This document shows positions 59,557-64,000 of a stretch of DNA of 64,000 bases, piece after piece. How positions within the stretch are numbered: the stretch's first letter is position 1; the number at the start of each line of letters is the position of its first letter. Source of the DNA: Dialister sp900541485 (GTDB taxonomy: Bacteria; Bacillota; Negativicutes; Veillonellales; Dialisteraceae); the NCBI GenBank assembly GCA_965119665.1, contig OZ221974.1:1302001-1366000 (forward strand), in the 5' to 3' direction. Made by a program: the position numbers and the translations under genes. The notes under the pieces are model-generated. The model worked only from the letters and a program-made list of their open reading frames with translations, did no database searches and was not told where the DNA came from.

Positions 59557-59582
59557 GGACTTGCGGCGAGCAAGTCTTTTTT
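59557..59582 (+). terminator. Terminator or attenuator between secG and rnr
   Basis: GGACTTGC-GGCGA-GCAAGTC(T) hairpin with a T run; may reduce transcription into rnr. Confidence 0.75.
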
Positions 59583-59600
59583 ATTTACAGGAGCGGAAAA

Positions 59601-61637
59601 ATGGAGGATAAATTATCGTACAAGCCCGGGACGATTTTACAGGGGGTCTATAAATCCTATGGGCCTAAGTTCGGATTTCTCATCACTGATGAGGCACATG
59701 AAGATGTGTATATTTCCGACAGAGATCACCTCGATGCGGTCAACAATGACACGGTGGAGGTGCGAACGAGAAAAAGCCGGACCGGCCGTCACAAAACGGA
59801 AGGGGAAATCGTAAGAGTCATCGAAAGAGCGGAAAATTCTTTCGTTTGTACTTATGAAATGACCGCTTCCGGCGGAGAAGCCATGCCTATTGATGAAAAA
59901 GTGGACATGGAAATTTATATTCCGAAAGGGAAAGAAATGGGAGCGGTCACAGGTGCCCGTGTCATGGTGGAGGTCACCCGCTGGCCGAAAGACCATAACG
60001 GTGCAGAGGGACATGTTACCGAAATTATCGGCTATAAAGGGGATAAAGGACTGGATATTGATATTCTTATCGCCCAACATAAGCTGCCCCATGTATTTTC
60101 CGAAAAGTTATTGGCCGAAGCGGAGAATTTATCGGGGGAAGTAAAAAAAGAAAAGGGCGTAGAAGATTTCAGGGATTTACCTCTGATAACTATCGACGGT
60201 CCCGATGCGAAAGATTTGGATGATGCCGTATATTGCATAAGAAAAGATAACGGACATTTTGAGTTGGGTGTACATATCGCAGACGTCAGCCGCTATGCCG
60301 TCAAAGGTTCCCTCATTGACGAAGAAGCCTACCGCAGGGGAACGTCGGTGTATCTGGCAGACCGGGTTATTCCCATGCTTCCTGTCCGCTTGTCCAATGA
60401 TTTGTGCAGTTTAAATCATGATGAAGACCGATATGCCATGTCCTGTATCATGGATGTAAGTCCTGCAGGCGAGGTGACTACGGAAAAAATTACGCCTTCT
60501 ATCATACGGGTGGCACGGCGGTGCAATTATCCGGAGGTGAATCAGGCTTTGGATGACGGCTTTGTGCCGGATGATTTAAAGCCGTTTCTCCCGTTACTTC
60601 ACGATTTGAAAGATTGTGCCGATGCACTCCGGAAAAACCGGACGGAACGGGGCGCTCTTGATTTTGATTTTCCTGAATACAAAGTGATTCTTGATGAGGA
60701 CGGAACACCGCTCCGCATTGATAAACGAATCCGCGGAGACGGGGAAAAAATGATTGAGGATGCAATGATTGCCGCCAATGAAGCAGTGGCCCGCTTTTTA
60801 GAAGAGAAAGGGCATACTTCCGTTTATCGTGTCCATGATCATCCTGATGAAGAAAAGTTAAATGCTTTGAAAAAGATGATGCCTATTTTAGGAATCACGG
60901 AACGGCTGCCGGAAGAGCCTGAGCCGAAAGATATGCAGAAATTAATGGACAGTGTCCGCGGCAAGGATATGGAGGCGGTTGTCCAGGTGATGACACTCCG
61001 CTCGCTGCCGCAGGCTTGCTACAGTACGGAAAATACGGGACATTTCGGTATTGCTTCGTCATGCTATACTCATTTCACGTCACCGATACGCCGGTATCCG
61101 GACTTGATGGTGCACAGGCTGATTCGTCAGGCACTTCATGATTCTCTGAACAAAAGCCAGTTGAAGAGGCAGACGGAATTTTTGATGAGAGCGGTGGAGC
61201 ATTGTTCGGAAACGGAACAGAATGCGACAGATACGGAAAGAGATGTAGCGGATCTTAAAACAACGGAATATATGGCACCTTTCGTGGGTGAACCTTTTGA
61301 TGCCCGTATCACGGGAGTGACGGGATTCGGTCTTTTTGCAGGTCTCGACAACGGGGCAGAAGGGCTTATCCATATCGACTCCATGGATGATGACGAATAT
61401 GTCTATCGGGAAGATACGATGACTCTCGTAGGAGTCCGCGGCGGTAAAAGATATGCCCTTGGTATGCCGGTCAAGGTGACATTGGTTAAAGCGGATAAAG
61501 AAAAACGGGAATTGGATTTCGTTCTGGGAGAAATTGATTCGCCGCTCAGTCTGGAAAGAAAAATAAGAAAAGCCGCTTCTTCCAAATCTCATTTAAAGGC
61601 AAAGAACAAGAAAGGAAAAGGAAAACGTAAGAAATAA
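59601..61637 (+). CDS. rnr: Ribonuclease R
   Basis: A 678-residue RNase II/R exonuclease: cold-shock domains in the first ~170 residues, RNB catalytic domain with ITIDGPDAKDLDDAVY (metal-binding Asp residues) and SCYTHFTSPIRRYPDLMVHRL, then an S1 domain (ITGVTGFGLFAGLDNGAEG) and a Lys-rich tail. It lacks the N-terminal winged helix of longer RNase R proteins. Degrades structured RNA and acts in trans-translation, in keeping with smpB next door. ATG at 59601 behind CAGGAGCG. Confidence 0.95.
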   Translation: MEDKLSYKPGTILQGVYKSYGPKFGFLITDEAHEDVYISDRDHLDAVNNDTVEVRTRKSRTGRHKTEGEIVRVIERAENSFVCTYEMTASGGEAMPIDEKVDMEIYIPKGKEMGAVTGARVMVEVTRWPKDHNGAEGHVTEIIGYKGDKGLDIDILIAQHKLPHVFSEKLLAEAENLSGEVKKEKGVEDFRDLPLITIDGPDAKDLDDAVYCIRKDNGHFELGVHIADVSRYAVKGSLIDEEAYRRGTSVYLADRVIPMLPVRLSNDLCSLNHDEDRYAMSCIMDVSPAGEVTTEKITPSIIRVARRCNYPEVNQALDDGFVPDDLKPFLPLLHDLKDCADALRKNRTERGALDFDFPEYKVILDEDGTPLRIDKRIRGDGEKMIEDAMIAANEAVARFLEEKGHTSVYRVHDHPDEEKLNALKKMMPILGITERLPEEPEPKDMQKLMDSVRGKDMEAVVQVMTLRSLPQACYSTENTGHFGIASSCYTHFTSPIRRYPDLMVHRLIRQALHDSLNKSQLKRQTEFLMRAVEHCSETEQNATDTERDVADLKTTEYMAPFVGEPFDARITGVTGFGLFAGLDNGAEGLIHIDSMDDDEYVYREDTMTLVGVRGGKRYALGMPVKVTLVKADKEKRELDFVLGEIDSPLSLERKIRKAASSKSHLKAKNKKGKGKRKK

Positions 61638-62107
61638 TGGCGAAAGAAAAGACAGCACCGCCTATAGCGGTAAACCGTCAGGCACATCACAACTATTTCA
61701 TTCATGAAACTTATGAATGCGGCATTGCTCTGACCGGTACAGAGGTCAAATCCATACGCAGCGGGAAAGCAAATTTGCGGGACAGCTTTGCAAAAGTCCA
61801 AAAGGGAGAGGTTTTCCTTTGGAATGCCCATATCAGTCCGTATGAGCAGGGAAATATTTTCAATCATGATCCGCTCCGGACGAGAAAACTGCTTCTTCAT
61901 AAAAAGGAAATATTGAAAATTGAAAATGCCATGAAAACGAAAGGATATACACTGATTCCCTTGAAGTTGTATTTCCGCCACGGAAAGGTAAAGGTGGAAA
62001 TCGGTCTGGCGACAGGTAAAAAGCTGTACGATAAACGGCAGGATATGGCGGCACGGGCGGCGAAAAGAGATCTGGACCGGCGGATTAAGGAACAGCGGTA
62101 TGACTGA
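61637..62107 (+). CDS. smpB: SsrA-binding protein SmpB
   Basis: A 156-residue SmpB: VNRQAHHNYFIHETYECGI, LTGTEVKSIRSGKANLRDSF and the basic C-terminal tail (KRQDMAARAAKRDLDRRIKE). It binds tmRNA and helps rescue stalled ribosomes. The start overlaps the rnr stop by one base. The tmRNA gene itself is not in the window. Confidence 0.97.
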   Translation: MAKEKTAPPIAVNRQAHHNYFIHETYECGIALTGTEVKSIRSGKANLRDSFAKVQKGEVFLWNAHISPYEQGNIFNHDPLRTRKLLLHKKEILKIENAMKTKGYTLIPLKLYFRHGKVKVEIGLATGKKLYDKRQDMAARAAKRDLDRRIKEQRYD

Positions 62108-62110
62108 TAA

Positions 62111-62150
62111 AAAAACGAGTCTTCTTTTACGGAAAGACTCGTTTTTGTTT
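62111..62150. terminator. Bidirectional terminator between smpB and the GerMN gene
   Basis: Perfect 13-bp stem AAAAACGAGTCTT/AAGACTCGTTTTT between converging genes. Confidence 0.9.
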
Positions 62151-62153
62151 GTA

Positions 62154-62693
62154 TTATTTTCTTATAATCAGTTCATTTCTTGTCAGTGTCCGTGTCATAT
62201 CACTGTGACCGGAAAGTTTTGTTACAGGGGCACCTTCTTGCAGGAATTTGACTTCTTTCACATCCGGGAATTCTGTCAGCGTATTTACGACAAGGGCGGT
62301 AAACAGTTCTTCCGCGGTGGCACTGTTTTCCAGATTGGATAATTCCTTTGAAAAATCTGCGACAGCCACGCCGTCTGATACGGTTACGGAGGTAACGGAC
62401 AGATTTTCGGGACAGACCGGATATTTCTTGTTCCGGTCATAGGAGATGGCCCGGCGAAGAGCGGCCAGATGAAGGTCGTCGCCGGTAGTTACCCGTATCT
62501 TGAGGGGGCGGACTTTGAGAAAGTCATCGGTTACCTCATAAATTGTCACTTCCGATTCCGCAATCTTTTCAGAGGCTGCAGGCGTTTTCGGCGGGGTCTG
62601 CGGTTTTTGTTTCTCCCCGTTTGAAAGAAGACTGCATCCCGATATAGCTATAGAGAGCAGAATAGCTGTAGATAATGTAATTATTTTTTTCAT
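62154..62693 (-). CDS. GerMN-domain lipoprotein
   Basis: A 179-residue lipoprotein with lipobox ISGC (Cys20), a Pro/Lys-rich linker and one GerMN domain (about residues 60-165; LHLAALRRAISYD, SVTVSDGVAVADFSKEL). GerMN proteins occur in germination and cell envelope contexts and often near amidases, as here. Nine bases downstream of the amidase gene in the same direction, so likely cotranscribed. Confidence 0.85.
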   Translation of the reverse strand: MKKIITLSTAILLSIAISGCSLLSNGEKQKPQTPPKTPAASEKIAESEVTIYEVTDDFLKVRPLKIRVTTGDDLHLAALRRAISYDRNKKYPVCPENLSVTSVTVSDGVAVADFSKELSNLENSATAEELFTALVVNTLTEFPDVKEVKFLQEGAPVTKLSGHSDMTRTLTRNELIIRK

Positions 62694-62702
62694 TGTTTCT
62701 CC

Positions 62703-63836
62703 TTAGCCGGCCTGGGCAAAATAATCGGCAAGACCGTTAAATAAGCTTTGTGCAATTTGCAGGGGCGCTTCCTTGGACGTCAGCATTTTGACCCGTTTTT
62801 CATTTGTGATATAGCCGAGCTCCATTAAAACGGAAGGCATGGTTGTGTGGGCAGTGACGTAAAATTCATTACCCCGCACTCCGCGGTTCGGGAAATCCAA
62901 ATCTTTCATAGCCGCCCGGTGAAGCAGGTGGGCCAAAAGAAGTGACTGGTCGCTTCCTATATAGTAATAAGCCGTCACGCCGTCAATTGCAGGATTGCTG
63001 ATAGCATCGATGTGAATGGAAAGGAATGCATTTGCATGGGCTTCGTTGGCAATGTCACAGCGGGCCTGCAATTCGGCAACGTCATCGGCATGGGGACCAA
63101 ATACGTCTTTGTCGGTGGAACGGGTCATTATGACCTTTGCACCGGCGGCAGAAAGCAGATCCCTGAGCGGAAGTGCAATCGATAAGGTGATGTTTTTTTC
63201 ATAGACTTCTTTTCCGTTCAGATGCCCGATAGCACCCGGGTCGGTACCGCCGTGGCCGGGATCGATACAAATGACTTTTCCTTTTAAAACCTGCTTGGCT
63301 TCTTCGGAAACGGTAAATTTCGGAGAAGCGGACGTTTTACTTTCCGGTGCTTTAGTAACGGCAGGCTTTTTCAACGTTCCTTTAAAATAAGTTTTCTTTG
63401 CACCGGGGATAGGGATATCGACAACAAGACGGTGGGGTTTTCCTGCCGCCATGTCTTTCCGGAGTGCAAAAATACGTATATCTGCCATTCGTACCGGCTT
63501 TGTCATCAAAATATCGAGATAGGTATCTCCGTCTTTTTCGGAAAGTGTGGCGAAATCAATGATACGGGAGTCCATATCATATTGGGAGGCGACATTTTCT
63601 TTCCTGGTGTTTCTCAAGATGACTTGGAAATTCTTTCCTTCTGCATCAATGGCGGCCTCCGCTTTGACGGCTTTGGACAAATCCATGGCTATTCTGACAA
63701 AAGGAGGATCACCATCATTCCGTGCGGTCCAGCGCAGTGCGGATACAACGGCCGGCGTTTCCGCAGCGGAAGCAGAGAGAAATCCGGAAAAAAACAGAGC
63801 AAATAAAAAAGTAAAAAGTACAATTATTTTCTTCAT
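62703..63836 (-). CDS. N-acetylmuramoyl-L-alanine amidase (AMIN + amidase_3)
   Basis: A 377-residue exported amidase: Sec signal peptide (cleavage after ASA), AMIN domain (residues 30-145) for envelope targeting, linker, then amidase_3 with zinc ligands His in IDPGHGGTDPG, Glu in KEVYEKN, His in LSIHIDA and catalytic Glu in VLMELGYITN. It cuts the amide bond between MurNAc and the stem peptide, in daughter cell separation. AAGGAT RBS. Operon with GerMN lipoprotein. Confidence 0.93.
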   Translation of the reverse strand: MKKIIVLFTFLFALFFSGFLSASAAETPAVVSALRWTARNDGDPPFVRIAMDLSKAVKAEAAIDAEGKNFQVILRNTRKENVASQYDMDSRIIDFATLSEKDGDTYLDILMTKPVRMADIRIFALRKDMAAGKPHRLVVDIPIPGAKKTYFKGTLKKPAVTKAPESKTSASPKFTVSEEAKQVLKGKVICIDPGHGGTDPGAIGHLNGKEVYEKNITLSIALPLRDLLSAAGAKVIMTRSTDKDVFGPHADDVAELQARCDIANEAHANAFLSIHIDAISNPAIDGVTAYYYIGSDQSLLLAHLLHRAAMKDLDFPNRGVRGNEFYVTAHTTMPSVLMELGYITNEKRVKMLTSKEAPLQIAQSLFNGLADYFAQAG

Positions 63837-64000
63837 AAAAATCCTTCCTGTGATTACGGGGCTTTAATTTATTTTTTATTATAACATAGCTCATATTTTA
63901 TGGAATAACGCGTAAATATAAGACGGGAAATCCCTTTCCATGACAGAACCGGAGTTTTGTAGTAAAATGAAATATGTATTTTCTGCTTTATAAGAAGCTG
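63837..64000. promoter_or_regulatory. Divergent region at the right edge
   Basis: Must hold the promoter of the amidase operon (AT-rich TATAACATAG region at 63880-63890). On the plus strand an ATG at 63974 opens a frame (MYFLLYKKL) that runs to the window edge; too short to call a gene. Confidence 0.35.

Overview
The window most likely comes from a Negativicutes chromosome (Firmicutes with a double membrane), probably a Veillonellaceae-type genus such as Dialister; the genus is an inference from memory of gene content. The evidence is a mix of Gram-positive traits (rapZ-yvcK-whiA, a Cys T-box before cysS, an L10 leader, rapidly spaced operons, short factor-independent terminators) and outer-membrane traits (two TonB-dependent receptors, lipoprotein binding proteins for FecBCD-type ABC uptake). 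Most of the window has moderate GC; three stretches are visibly AT-richer and look acquired.

Layout. 1-12.9 kb: the 3' part of a ClbS-like gene, a lone malonate decarboxylase alpha subunit, an iron/tetrapyrrole-type ABC importer with two tandem binding proteins, a barnase/barstar pair, a LysR regulator, a small transaldolase, and a gamma-glutamyltransferase/URO-D-family pair. 12.9-18.1 kb: a PotE-like antiporter with a structured leader, greA, lysS with an added C-terminal tRNA-binding domain, and a GNAT acetyltransferase. 18.2-21.1 kb: an AT-rich Sau3AI-type restriction-modification pair. 21.1-30.6 kb: TetR/LRAT pair, M18 aminopeptidase, truA, HAD phosphatase, rapZ-yvcK-whiA and small genes.

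30.7-36.4 kb is the translation core: tRNA-Thr, Tyr, fMet, Thr, Met, then tuf, rpmG, secE, nusG, rplK, rplA, rplJ, rplL. This resembles the tufB-rpl order of Escherichia coli.

36.4-41.9 kb is the most unusual region. An AT-rich cassette encodes a TonB receptor, a binding lipoprotein and two nitrogenase-component-1-like proteins (D-like and a short K-like). It lies between two copies of a ~74-bp direct repeat that consists of the last codons of rplL plus its terminator, so it appears to have inserted behind rplL. No NifH-like reductase and no cofactor-assembly genes are present, so nitrogen fixation is not supported; a role in handling an imported metal or tetrapyrrole compound is a hypothesis.

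42-45.3 kb: a secreted protein, a phosphoribosyltransferase and guaA. 45.3-51.5 kb: a decayed mobile region with mobC and relaxase remnants, an intact copY-copB copper module, an OLD-family fragment, and orphan genes. 51.5-64 kb: a second TonB siderophore-type receptor, an HD-domain protein, a sirtuin, a structured RNA with its own consensus promoter, the Cys T-box, then the dense cysS-mrnC-rlmB-yacP-secG-rnr-smpB run, and a GerMN lipoprotein with an AMIN/amidase_3 cell wall hydrolase.
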